Origin: Clostridiales bacterium
GTDB taxonomy: Bacteria; Bacillota; Clostridia; Oscillospirales; Butyricicoccaceae
Assembly (NCBI GenBank): GCA_019421385.1
Contig: JAHZFK010000008.1
Span: 24,561 to 78,975, forward strand
Length of the DNA stretch: 54,415 nucleotides
Reading direction: 5' to 3'
The notes beneath the pieces are model-generated. The model did no database searches and was not told where the DNA came from. It saw only the letters and a program-made list of their open reading frames with translations. Shown here piece after piece: positions 39,753 through 48,139 of this stretch (position 1 is the first letter of the stretch; each line of letters opens with the position of its first letter). The translations under genes and the position numbers were made by a program.

Positions 39753-41669
39753 ATGAACGGTTTTCTCCCAATCAGTAAACAGGATATGGTCGATTGCGGC
39801 TGGTACTACTGCGATTTCCTGCTCGTCACGGGCGACGCATACGTCGACCACCCCTCCTTCGGCACCGCGATCATCTCGCGCGTTTTGGAGGACGCGGGCT
39901 ACAAGGTCGCCATCCTCAGCCAGCCGGATTTCCATGACGAACGAGACTTTGTCGCCATGGGCCGACCGCGCTACGCGGTGCTCATCAATGGCGGCAACAT
40001 CGACTCGATGGTTACGCACTACACCGCCGCCAAAAAGCGCCGCTCGGACGACGCCTACACTCCCGGCGGCAAAGCGGGCAAGCGTCCCGACCGCGCGGTA
40101 ACGGTCTATTCCATGCTTGCGCGGCGCGCGTTTCCGGACACGCCGATCTACCTTGGCGGCATCGAAGCCAGTCTGCGCCGTTTCGCGCATTACGACTACT
40201 GGGCTGACCGCGTCATGCCCTCAATCCTCGAATCGACCGGCGCGGACGGGCTGATGTTCGGCATGAGCGAGCACTCGGTTGTCGAACTCGCCAACAACTT
40301 AAAGCACGGCAAAAAGGGCGCGGATGCCTGTAAGGGCGTCCGCGGCACGGCATACATGGCACACGACGCAAACGGCTTGGAAAACGCAGTCGAATGTCCG
40401 TCCTATGAAGATGTGTGCGCCAATAAAGCCGATTACGCCCGCTCGGTCAAGCTGCAATATGACGAGCAGGACGCGGTGCGCGGCAAAGCGCTTTTGCAGC
40501 GCCACGGCAAGCGCGTGCTCATCCAAAACCCGCCTGCGAAACCGCTGACCACCGAGGAAATGGATCACGTCTACGCCCTGCCCTATATGCGCACCTATCA
40601 TCCGTCTTATGAAGCGCTCGGCGGCGTGCCTGCCATTCAGGAAGTGCAGTTCTCCATCATCCACAACCGCGGCTGTTTCGGCGCGTGCAACTTCTGCGCG
40701 CTTGCCTTCCATCAGGGACGCTATATTCAGGCACGCAGCCACGAAAGCGTCATCGAGGAAGCCAAGCAGATCGTACAAATGCCCGGCTTCAAAGGGTATA
40801 TCCACGATGTCGGCGGGCCGACGGCAAACTTCCGCTTCCCGTCCTGCAAGCAACAGGAGGAGCACGGTTTGTGCAAAAACAAGCGCTGCCTGTTCCCCTC
40901 TGCGTGCAAAAATCTCGAAGCCGATCACACGGATTACCTCAACCTGCTGCGCGAGCTGCGCCAGATCGAGGGCATCAAGAAGGTTTTCGTGCGCTCCGGT
41001 CTGCGCTATGACTACATGATGGCCGACCGCAACGACGCCTTCTTCCGCGAGCTGGTCGAGCATCATATTTCGGGTCAGCTCAAAGTAGCGCCTGAGCATA
41101 TGAGCGATAACGCTCTGTATTATATGGGCAAACCATCATTTTCTGTATACGAACAGATCCTTGAGCGGTACACCCGCAGTAACCAGAAACTTGGCCGCAA
41201 GCAGTACCTTGTCCCCTATCTGATGAGCTCTCATCCAGGCGCAACGCTGGATGATGCGATCCTGCTGGCGGAGTACCTCAACCGTGTCGGCTATATGCCC
41301 GAACAGGTGCAGGACTTCTACCCCACCCCGGGCACGCTGTCGACCGCAATGTACTATACCGAGATCGACCCGCGCACGATGAAGCCGGTCTATGTCGCCA
41401 AAACGCCCGAGGAAAAGGCCATGCAGCGCGCGCTGCTGCAATGGCGCCGACCGGATAAACGACCGATCGTGCTGGCTGCACTCAAAAAAGCAGGCCGCGA
41501 GGATCTGATTGGCTTCGGCAAGGAGTGCCTGATCCGTCCCGCGCGCGGCGAAAAGTCGCCTGCGCCGTCCAGTCGCATGGGAAAGGCTGGAAAGAGCATG
41601 CGTCCTGCGGCACACCGCCCTGCCAGCCCAAAGAAAAAAGGCTGGGCCAAGGCCAAGCGCAAGAAGTAA
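39753..41669 (+). CDS. YgiQ-family radical SAM protein
   Basis: A 638-residue protein. The N-terminus (FLPISKQDMVDCGWYYCDFLLVTGDAYVDHPSFG) and LGGIEASLRRFAHYDYW are typical of YgiQ. The radical-SAM cluster motif CX3CX2C is in NRGCFGACNFCA near residue 310. The C-terminal tail (600-638) is basic and Lys-rich. The family's reaction is unknown. ATG 39753 follows GCGAAAGGG; the frame upstream of it is the leader hairpin. It follows ireB but is separated from it by its own promoter and a terminator-like stem. Confidence 0.92.
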   Translation: MNGFLPISKQDMVDCGWYYCDFLLVTGDAYVDHPSFGTAIISRVLEDAGYKVAILSQPDFHDERDFVAMGRPRYAVLINGGNIDSMVTHYTAAKKRRSDDAYTPGGKAGKRPDRAVTVYSMLARRAFPDTPIYLGGIEASLRRFAHYDYWADRVMPSILESTGADGLMFGMSEHSVVELANNLKHGKKGADACKGVRGTAYMAHDANGLENAVECPSYEDVCANKADYARSVKLQYDEQDAVRGKALLQRHGKRVLIQNPPAKPLTTEEMDHVYALPYMRTYHPSYEALGGVPAIQEVQFSIIHNRGCFGACNFCALAFHQGRYIQARSHESVIEEAKQIVQMPGFKGYIHDVGGPTANFRFPSCKQQEEHGLCKNKRCLFPSACKNLEADHTDYLNLLRELRQIEGIKKVFVRSGLRYDYMMADRNDAFFRELVEHHISGQLKVAPEHMSDNALYYMGKPSFSVYEQILERYTRSNQKLGRKQYLVPYLMSSHPGATLDDAILLAEYLNRVGYMPEQVQDFYPTPGTLSTAMYYTEIDPRTMKPVYVAKTPEEKAMQRALLQWRRPDKRPIVLAALKKAGREDLIGFGKECLIRPARGEKSPAPSSRMGKAGKSMRPAAHRPASPKKKGWAKAKRKK

Positions 41670-41696
41670 CCAACAGTTACACAAAACTGCACAAGT

Positions 41697-41723
41697 CAGA
41701 CCGCCCGCTCTGCGGGCGGTCTG
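41697..41723 (+). terminator. GC-rich hairpin after the ygiQ-like gene
   Basis: CAGACCGCCCGC-TCT-GCGGGCGGTCTG is a perfect 12-bp stem, 28 bp after the stop. No T-run follows, so termination is plausible but not certain. Confidence 0.6.
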
Positions 41724-41752
41724 CGCGTTCCGACGATTTTCCCATCGTCCTC

Positions 41753-41799
41753 TTGACATTGCCACAGCCTATGATAAAATTAGGTAGTAAGCTACTTAA
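41753..41799 (+). promoter_or_regulatory. marR promoter with operator-like repeat
   Basis: TTGACA (41753-41758) and TAAAAT (41775-41780) are 16 bp apart. TAGGTAGTAAGCTACTTA directly follows the -10 box and is an imperfect palindrome (GTAG/CTAC). A related sequence, GTAGCTACCTAC, lies before the MATE gene, suggesting both are bound by the MarR protein. Confidence 0.65.
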
Positions 41800-41819
41800 A
41801 TGAAATGGAGGCGTGCTGT

Positions 41820-42251
41820 ATGTCCAGCTCGCTTTTCCCCGGCGAATATTTCAAAATGATCAACATCCGGTTTATGGCACACGCGGATGCCGCGTTGCGC
41901 CCGCTCGGTCTGACCTGCGCGCAGAGTGATGTGCTGCAATTTCTGGCTGACCGCGGTGAGCAGGAAACCACTGTGCAGGACATCGGCCAGCATTTCCGCC
42001 TCAAGCACCCGACTGTGATCGGTTTTATCCATCGGCTGGAGCAGAAAGGCTTTGTCACCACCGCGGTTTCGGAGCGCGACCGGCGCTGCCGCATCGTCCG
42101 CTTGACGGACAAATTTGACGAAGTACAGCGTGTTATGAACGAAATCCGGGTGTATCTGGATGCACAGGCTGCACGCGGATTTTCCGAAGAGGAAATGGCT
42201 GCGTTGCAGAGCTACCTCAAACGGGTCTGTGAAAATCTCAGCGAAAGCTGA
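41820..42251 (+). CDS. MarR-family transcriptional regulator
   Basis: A 143-residue winged-helix protein: recognition helix TVQDIGQHFRLKHPTVIGFIHRLEQKGFV (about 55-83) and wing TTAVSERDRRCRIVRLTDK, as in the MarR family. Dimeric MarR proteins usually repress their own gene and a neighbouring efflux pump and let go when a phenolic or drug ligand binds. ATG 41820 has GGAGGCG about six bases ahead and is preferred over an ATG at 41805. It is followed by a MATE efflux gene 59 bp downstream with a similar operator-like site in the gap. Confidence 0.88.
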   Translation: MSSSLFPGEYFKMINIRFMAHADAALRPLGLTCAQSDVLQFLADRGEQETTVQDIGQHFRLKHPTVIGFIHRLEQKGFVTTAVSERDRRCRIVRLTDKFDEVQRVMNEIRVYLDAQAARGFSEEEMAALQSYLKRVCENLSES

Positions 42252-42268
42252 TATTTTTTCGTTCAATT

Positions 42269-42284
42269 ATGTAGCTACCTACGT
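42269..42284. promoter_or_regulatory. Second MarR-type operator-like site, in front of the MATE gene
   Basis: ATGTAGCTACCTACGT lies 27 bp before the MATE start and shares GTAGCT and CTAC blocks with the site at 41780-41799. Confidence 0.5.
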
Positions 42285-42310
42285 TTGTTATTATTACAGG
42301 AGGTAATATA

Positions 42311-43666
42311 ATGAGAAATAATAACGATTCTGTATTCCGCGATGCGCCCATCCCTAAGGCGGTTGCACAGATGGCTGTACCGACCATGCTGAGCATGCTG
42401 GTGGTCGTGCTGTACAACATGGTCGACACCTTTTTCGTCGGCCAGACGGGCGACGCCAATCAGGTGGCAGCGGTCTCAGTGGCAACGCCGGTGTTCCTCA
42501 TTCTAATGGCTTTCGGTAACATGTTCGGCATCGGCGGCTCGTCACTGATCTCCCGCCTGCTGGGCGCAAACGAAGGCGAACGCGCCAAAAAAGTCAGCGC
42601 GTTTTGCTGCTACGGCTCGCTGGTATGGGGCGTCATTATGGTTTTCGTGTTCCTCACCGCGATGCCGTTCATCCTTTCGGTCATCGGTACGAGCGAATAC
42701 ACCATCGACTACGCCCGCGACTATCTGATCTGGATCTCAATCGGCGCACCGTTTATCATTTTTGCCAACGCGTTCTGCAACCTGATCCGCGGTGAGGGCG
42801 CAGCGACCGCCTCGATGGTCGGCAATATGGTCGGCACGGTGGTCAACATCATCCTCGACCCGATCATGATCCTGTGGCTCGGCTGGGGCGTGAAGGGCGC
42901 GGCGATCGCCACAGTCATCGGCAATATCTGCGCCTGCTTCTTCTATCTGTTTTACTTCCTGCGCGGCAAAACCGTGCTGTCCATCCATCCGCGTAACTTT
43001 GCCGTGCGCGGCATCATCGGCGGCGTGATCTCGATCGGTCTGCCCGCTTCGCTCAATAACATTCTGATGAGCCTGTCCAACATCCTGCTCAACAAATACC
43101 TTGCAGGCTATGGCGACAACGCCGTCGCCGGCATGGGCGTGGCCATGAAAGCCAATATGCTGGTGGTATTCGTCCAGCTCGGCCTTGCTATGGGCGTGCA
43201 GCCGCTCATTGGCTTTGCCTACGGTGCAAACAATATCCACCGCGTGCGCGGCGTAGTCAACTTCTCGGCCATCTGCACCACCATCATGGGCGTAATCCTG
43301 ACCGCCGTCTATTGGTTCACTGCGGATTCCATTATCTCGGTCTTTATCGACGACGCAGCGGTCATCGAAGCGGGCGTACCCATGCTGCGCGCGCTGATGT
43401 TCTCCGCTCCTGTGCTGGGCATCATGTTCGTGCTGCAAAACGCCTTGCAGGCGATGGGCCGCGCGGCCGCGGCGCTTGTGCTGGCGGTCAGCCGTCAGGG
43501 CTTCATCTTTGTACCCTGTGTCATCATCGCAGGCGCATACCTCGGCATGAATGGCATCATCTTCTCCCAGCCCGCAGCCGACTTGGTTTCTGTCGTGATG
43601 AGTATCATCATGTTTATTTACATCACCAAACGCCTGATTCGGCAGCAAGCCCAATCCGCTGCCTGA
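42311..43666 (+). CDS. MATE-family multidrug efflux transporter
   Basis: A 451-residue membrane protein with about 12 TM segments in two homologous halves. MVDTFFVGQTGDANQVAAVSVATPVF near the N-terminus and GLAMGVQPLIGFAYGA in the second half are MATE signatures. It exports organic cations or drugs using a Na+ or H+ gradient. AGGAGG precedes the ATG. It is paired with the upstream MarR regulator, which probably controls it. A long hairpin terminator follows. Confidence 0.93.
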   Translation: MRNNNDSVFRDAPIPKAVAQMAVPTMLSMLVVVLYNMVDTFFVGQTGDANQVAAVSVATPVFLILMAFGNMFGIGGSSLISRLLGANEGERAKKVSAFCCYGSLVWGVIMVFVFLTAMPFILSVIGTSEYTIDYARDYLIWISIGAPFIIFANAFCNLIRGEGAATASMVGNMVGTVVNIILDPIMILWLGWGVKGAAIATVIGNICACFFYLFYFLRGKTVLSIHPRNFAVRGIIGGVISIGLPASLNNILMSLSNILLNKYLAGYGDNAVAGMGVAMKANMLVVFVQLGLAMGVQPLIGFAYGANNIHRVRGVVNFSAICTTIMGVILTAVYWFTADSIISVFIDDAAVIEAGVPMLRALMFSAPVLGIMFVLQNALQAMGRAAAALVLAVSRQGFIFVPCVIIAGAYLGMNGIIFSQPAADLVSVVMSIIMFIYITKRLIRQQAQSAA

Positions 43667-43681
43667 CCTTTCCTCCTCGTT

Positions 43682-43726
43682 CCGGCGCACACAACGCTTC
43701 CGCGGCTTGTGTGCGCCGGTTTTTTG
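43682..43726 (+). terminator. Intrinsic terminator of the marR-MATE operon
   Basis: CCGGCGCACACAA and TTGTGTGCGCCGG form a 13-bp stem with a 12-base loop, followed by TTTTTT. Confidence 0.9.
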
Positions 43727-43770
43727 CTGTTTTCGCTAAAAAGCCCTGTTTTGACAAATGTTCTTTTTGA

Positions 43771-43799
43771 TTGCGTGCGCCGTCGTTTGGTGTTAGAAT
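43771..43799 (+). promoter_or_regulatory. Predicted promoter of the methyltransferase-ecf-truA operon
   Basis: TTGCGT and TAGAAT are 17 bp apart. A TTGACA at 43751-43756 has no matching -10 box at a suitable distance. Confidence 0.45.
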
Positions 43800-43849
43800 A
43801 GAAGCTGATATATTGTGTAAATCTCACACCGGAACGAGGTATGTGTTAT

Positions 43850-44716
43850 ATGTGGATCGCGGACAACTGGAAAGAGTACACCGTACTCGACTGCGGCGGC
43901 GGCGAAAAGGTCGAGCGCTGGGGCAATCAGGTGCTGGTGCGCCCTGACCCGCAGGCCATCTGGCCGCGTGCGGCAGACTGCCGCGCGTGGGACAAGCCGA
44001 ACGCCGTCTACCACCGCTCGAATGCGGGCGGCGGGCAGTGGGAAATCCGCAAACTGCCCGAGCAGTGGGCCATCCATTACGGCGACCTGACCTTCCAGCT
44101 CAAGCCCATGAGCTTCAAGCACACCGGCCTGTTCCCCGAGCAGGCCGCCAACTGGGACTTTATCGACCGCATGGTGCGCGGCGCGGGCCGTCCGGTCAGC
44201 GTTTTGAACCTGTTCGCCTACACGGGCGGTGCAACGCTCGCCGCGGCAAACGCGGGCGCATCGGTCTGCCATGTGGACGCTTCCAAGGGCATGGTGCAGT
44301 GGGCGCGCGAAAACGCCGCGTCCTCCGGTCTTGCCGACCGCCCCATCCGCTGGATCGTGGACGATTGCAAGAAGTTTGTCCAGCGCGAGATCCGGCGCGG
44401 CCGCAAGTACGACGCCATCATCATGGACCCGCCAAGCTACGGGCGCGGCCCGTCGGGCGAAACGTGGAAAATCGAGCAGGACGTGGCCGACTTTGTCGAA
44501 CTAACCATGGGCGTTCTGTCGGACAAGCCCCTGTTCGTGCTGATTTCCAGCTATTCGACTGGGCTTGCGCCGTCGGTCATGAGCTATCTACTCGGCATCA
44601 CGGCGGCAAAGCGTGCCGCTGGCAAAATCGAAGCGCAGGAACTTGGCCTGCCGGTCGAGTCGACCGGGCTGGTACTTCCCTGCGGCTCCTCTGCACGCTT
44701 TATCGCGGAACCGTAA
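43850..44716 (+). CDS. Class I SAM-dependent methyltransferase (RlmI-like fold)
   Basis: A 288-residue protein. A beta-rich N-terminal part (residues 5-110) precedes a Rossmann methyltransferase domain with SAM-binding NLFAYTGGATLAAANAGA, acidic VDASKGMVQWARENAA, and IMDPPSYGRGPSGETWKIE, a DPPSY motif found in rRNA cytosine/guanine methyltransferases related to RlmI/RlmKL. The substrate is probably rRNA, by family inference. ATG 43850 is preferred to ATG 43841, since GAGG lies 10 bases before the former and directly abuts the latter. ecfA1 follows 17 bp downstream on the same strand. Confidence 0.85.
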   Translation: MWIADNWKEYTVLDCGGGEKVERWGNQVLVRPDPQAIWPRAADCRAWDKPNAVYHRSNAGGGQWEIRKLPEQWAIHYGDLTFQLKPMSFKHTGLFPEQAANWDFIDRMVRGAGRPVSVLNLFAYTGGATLAAANAGASVCHVDASKGMVQWARENAASSGLADRPIRWIVDDCKKFVQREIRRGRKYDAIIMDPPSYGRGPSGETWKIEQDVADFVELTMGVLSDKPLFVLISSYSTGLAPSVMSYLLGITAAKRAAGKIEAQELGLPVESTGLVLPCGSSARFIAEP

Positions 44717-44733
44717 CAAAAAGGACGGTAACT

Positions 44734-45582
44734 ATGTCTGAAATCATCAAAACTGAAAACCTGCAATACGCCTACCCCGTCGAGGAGGGGCAGCTTGCCA
44801 TCCCCGTGCTCAAAGGTGTCACCCTGTCGGTCGGGCGCGGCGAGTTCGTCGCGGTGCTGGGGCACAACGGCTCGGGCAAAAGTACGCTCGCGGGCTGCTT
44901 CAACGCTATTCGCCTGCCGACCGGCGGCATATGCTATGTGGATATGATGGACACACGGGACGAAAACAACACCTACGAGGTGCGCAAGACCGTCTCGATG
45001 GTGTTCCAGAACCCGGATAATCAACTGGTGGCGACCGTGGTCGAAGAGGACGTGGCGTTTGCCCTCGAAAACATGGGTATCCCGCCCGCGGAGATCCGCA
45101 AGCGCGTGGACGAAGCGCTTAAGGCCGTCGGCATGTATGAATACCGCGCGCAAGCGCCGCACCGTCTGTCCGGCGGACAGAAGCAGCGCGTGGCAATCGC
45201 GGGCGTGATTGCGATGATGCCGCGCTGCGTCGTGCTCGACGAGCCGACCGCTATGCTCGACCCGCAGGGACGGCGCGAGGTCATGGCAGTCGTGCGCGAG
45301 CTGAACCGCAAATTCGGCATCACGGTCATTTTGATCACCCACCATATGGACGAGGCTGTGCAGGCCGGACGCGTCGTTGTCATGCATCAGGGCAATGTGC
45401 TGATGGACGGCACGCCGCGCGAAATTTTCACACAGGTGGACACGCTGCGCGCCGCGTCGCTGACCGTGCCGCAGACCATAGAGGTGCTGTACGACCTCGA
45501 CCGGCAGGACGGCGCATCCCTGCCCATCGACGCGCTTTCGGTCAACGAATGCGCGGATATCTTAGAGAAATACTTGCAGTGA
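44734..45582 (+). CDS. ecfA1: ECF transporter ATPase EcfA1
   Basis: A 282-residue ABC ATPase: Walker A LGHNGSGKST near 44, Q-loop MVFQNPDNQLVATVVEEDVAFA (the NPDNQ form is typical of EcfA), signature LSGGQKQRVAIAG, Walker B CVVLDEPTAMLDP and switch His in ITHHMDEA. With EcfA2 and EcfT it energises group II energy-coupling-factor uptake of vitamins or metals through separate S components, none of which is in the window. AAAGGACGG precedes the ATG. It is the second gene of the operon. Confidence 0.94.
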   Translation: MSEIIKTENLQYAYPVEEGQLAIPVLKGVTLSVGRGEFVAVLGHNGSGKSTLAGCFNAIRLPTGGICYVDMMDTRDENNTYEVRKTVSMVFQNPDNQLVATVVEEDVAFALENMGIPPAEIRKRVDEALKAVGMYEYRAQAPHRLSGGQKQRVAIAGVIAMMPRCVVLDEPTAMLDPQGRREVMAVVRELNRKFGITVILITHHMDEAVQAGRVVVMHQGNVLMDGTPREIFTQVDTLRAASLTVPQTIEVLYDLDRQDGASLPIDALSVNECADILEKYLQ

Positions 45583-45625
45583 GGCTGCGCGCCCACTGAT
45601 TTTGACACACAGGAGGACGAATCCT

Positions 45626-46495
45626 TTGTCAACCATTCTGGAAACACGGGGCTTGACCCATATCTATGGCGCAGGCACCCCTTTTGAGCGCAAAGCGCTC
45701 GACCATGTCGACCTGAAAATCGAAAAAGGCGAAATTCTGGGCGTCATCGGCCACACCGGCTCGGGAAAGAGCACACTCATCCAGCATTTCAACGGTCTTT
45801 TGAAGCCCGACGAGGGCGAAGTGCTGCTGGACGGTCAATCCATCTGGAACGAAAAGGGCAAATGCGCCCGCGAAACACGTTTCCGTGTCGGTCTGGTGTT
45901 CCAGTACCCAGAATACCAGCTGTTTGAGGAAACGATCGCCAAAGATATCGCCTTTGGCCCGACCAATATGGGGCTGTCCCAAGCCGAGATCGACGAGCGC
46001 GTTTTGGAATCCATGCGCGCGGTCGGACTGGACGAAAGCTTAGCGAACCAGTCCCCATTTGCGCTGTCGGGCGGTCAGAAGCGCCGCGTGGCCATTGCAG
46101 GCATCCTCGCCATGCGCCCCGAGGTGCTTGTGCTCGACGAGCCGACCGCGGGCCTTGACCCGCAGGGCCGTGATGAAATTCTCGGTCTGGTGCGCGATTA
46201 CCACAAGCAGTCGGGCGCGACCATTTTAATTGTCTCGCACTCGATGGAGGACATCGCCGGATTGGCCGACCGCCTGCTCGTGATGAACCACGCCAAAGTC
46301 CTGTTCTGCGATACACCGCGCGCAGTATTCTCGCACGCAAACGAGATCATCGCAGCCGGGCTGGACATTCCCATGATTACGAAAGTCATGCTCGAACTGA
46401 AAAAGCGTGGGCATGACGTGGATACTTCGGTCTATACGGTGCAGCAAGCGCTGGATGCGCTGCGCGCCTGCAAAGCGAAAGGGGGCGCGCGCTGA
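45626..46495 (+). CDS. ecfA2: ECF transporter ATPase EcfA2
   Basis: A 289-residue ABC ATPase: Walker A GHTGSGKST, Q-loop LVFQYPEYQLFEETIAKDIAFGP (the YPEYQLF form marks EcfA2), LSGGQKRRVAIAG, Walker B VLVLDEPTAGLDP and H-loop SHSMEDIA. The TTG start at 45626 has AGGAGG nine bases upstream; the earlier frame lacks homology. It pairs with EcfA1 as a heterodimer on EcfT. Its stop overlaps the ecfT start by one base. Confidence 0.94.
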   Translation: MSTILETRGLTHIYGAGTPFERKALDHVDLKIEKGEILGVIGHTGSGKSTLIQHFNGLLKPDEGEVLLDGQSIWNEKGKCARETRFRVGLVFQYPEYQLFEETIAKDIAFGPTNMGLSQAEIDERVLESMRAVGLDESLANQSPFALSGGQKRRVAIAGILAMRPEVLVLDEPTAGLDPQGRDEILGLVRDYHKQSGATILIVSHSMEDIAGLADRLLVMNHAKVLFCDTPRAVFSHANEIIAAGLDIPMITKVMLELKKRGHDVDTSVYTVQQALDALRACKAKGGAR

Positions 46496-47298
46496 TGCTG
46501 AAGGACATTACCATCGGTCAGTTTTTCCCCGGCGACAGCGCCGTGCACCGGCTTGACCCCCGCGTCAAAATCGTACTGACGATCGCATTTATCGTGCTGC
46601 TGTTCCTTGCAGAAGGGCCGATATCCTATGCGCTGGTGCTCGCCTTTCTGGCTATCATCATCGGCATTTCGCGCATTTCGCCCAAGCTGGTCGTGCGTGG
46701 ACTTAAGCCAATTCTGTTTATCATCGTGTTTACGGCCGTACTCAACCTGTTCTATACTCCCGGCGAATATATCTGGCAATGGGGCTTTCTGCACATCAGC
46801 CGCGAGGGCATCCGCACAGCGATCTTCATGGTTGTGCGCCTGATGCTGCTGATTATCGCGACCTCCATGCTGACCTATACGACCAGTCCCATCCAGCTGA
46901 CCGATGGACTGGAGCGCCTGCTCTCCCCTTTGAAAAAGCTGCACGCGCCCGTGCATGAACTTTCCATGATGATGTCCATTGCGCTGCGCTTTATCCCGAC
47001 GCTCATCGAGGAGACCGAAAAAATCATCTCGGCGCAGAAGGCGCGCGGCGCAGATTTTGAATCCGGCAGTCTGGTGCAGCGCGCAAAAGCCATGATTCCC
47101 ATTCTGGTGCCGCTGTTTATCTCGGCGTTTCGCCGCGCGGACGAACTGGCAACCGCAATGGAATGCCGCCTGTACCGCGGCGACGTGGGCCGCACGCGCA
47201 TGAAGCAGCTCAAAATCGCCCGTGTAGACATCTGCGCAATTTTGATCTGCGCAGCGCTGTTCGCGGCAATCCTTGTACTCAGGCGGTACGGCCTATGA
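46495..47298 (+). CDS. ecfT: ECF transporter transmembrane component EcfT
   Basis: A 267-residue CbiQ/EcfT membrane protein with about 5-6 TM segments. The N-terminus IGQFFPGDSAVHRLDPRVKIV is characteristic, and the cytoplasmic coupling helices carry ALRFIPTLIEETEKIISAQKARGADFE (first Ala-Arg-Gly motif) and later AMECRLYRG (second). It connects the EcfA1A2 dimer with S components. The TGATG junction with ecfA2 and the ATGA overlap with truA indicate tight coupling. Confidence 0.94.
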   Translation: MLKDITIGQFFPGDSAVHRLDPRVKIVLTIAFIVLLFLAEGPISYALVLAFLAIIIGISRISPKLVVRGLKPILFIIVFTAVLNLFYTPGEYIWQWGFLHISREGIRTAIFMVVRLMLLIIATSMLTYTTSPIQLTDGLERLLSPLKKLHAPVHELSMMMSIALRFIPTLIEETEKIISAQKARGADFESGSLVQRAKAMIPILVPLFISAFRRADELATAMECRLYRGDVGRTRMKQLKIARVDICAILICAALFAAILVLRRYGL

Positions 47299-48065
47299 AC
47301 ATTGCAGTAGTTTTGTCCTACGACGGGACAGCATACAACGGCTGGCAGATTCAGAAAAACGGCCCGTCCATTCAGGAATCCATGGAAACGGCGGTTTTCC
47401 GCCTGCTCGGCCAGAAGGTGCATGTTTCCGGCGTTGGACGCACGGACTCTGGCGTACATGCACGCCGATATGTAGCGAATTTCAAGGCGGACTGCACCAT
47501 CCCCATGGATCGTCTGCCGTACGCGCTCAACAGCTTTTTGCCCGAGGACATTGCGGTTTCGGGCGCGGTGCAGGTGCCGGAGGACTTCGACGCGCGCTTT
47601 GACTGCACCAAAAAGGAATATGCCTACTATATTTTCCCGTCCACCCTGCGCAACCCGTTCCACGCACGTTACGCTTACCGCTACAACTATCCGCTCGATA
47701 TCGAGCGGATGCAGGCGGGCGCGCAGCGCTTTGTCGGCAAGCAGGACTTTGCCGCCGTGCGCAGTCAGGGCACGCCGGTCAAAAGCACGGTACGCACCAT
47801 CTTCTGGTGCGAGGTCGAGCCGGTGGACGACCGCATCCGCATCCGTGTATGCGGGGACGGCTTTCTCTATAACATGGTTCGCGCGATTGCGGGCACACTG
47901 ACCTATGTCGGCGGCGGCAAGCTGATGCCGGACGACGTTTCCGCCATCCTGCGCGCGGGCGACCGCGAACAAGCCGGTCCGACCCTGCCCGCCTGCGGCC
48001 TGTTTATGAACCGTCTGTGGTATGAACACACGCCCGAGCTTGACCGCTTCGGGCTGGATGCGTAA
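47295..48065 (+). CDS. truA: tRNA pseudouridine(38-40) synthase TruA
   Basis: A 256-residue enzyme. The catalytic Asp is in VGRTDSGVHARRYVANF near residue 52; LSYDGTAYNGWQIQKNGPSIQ at the N-terminus and FLYNMVRAIAGTL near 195 are also TruA signatures. It isomerises uridines 38-40 in the anticodon arm. The ATG overlaps the ecfT stop (ATGA). The ecfA1-ecfA2-ecfT-truA order is common in Firmicutes; the ribosomal genes rplM-rpsI that often follow are absent here. Confidence 0.95.
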   Translation: MNIAVVLSYDGTAYNGWQIQKNGPSIQESMETAVFRLLGQKVHVSGVGRTDSGVHARRYVANFKADCTIPMDRLPYALNSFLPEDIAVSGAVQVPEDFDARFDCTKKEYAYYIFPSTLRNPFHARYAYRYNYPLDIERMQAGAQRFVGKQDFAAVRSQGTPVKSTVRTIFWCEVEPVDDRIRIRVCGDGFLYNMVRAIAGTLTYVGGGKLMPDDVSAILRAGDREQAGPTLPACGLFMNRLWYEHTPELDRFGLDA

Positions 48066-48139
48066 GCAGCTTTCGGATAATTTATTTTTTATTCACATTT
48101 TATGCCCCCAAACGCGATACAATGAGGAGACGGAACAAC

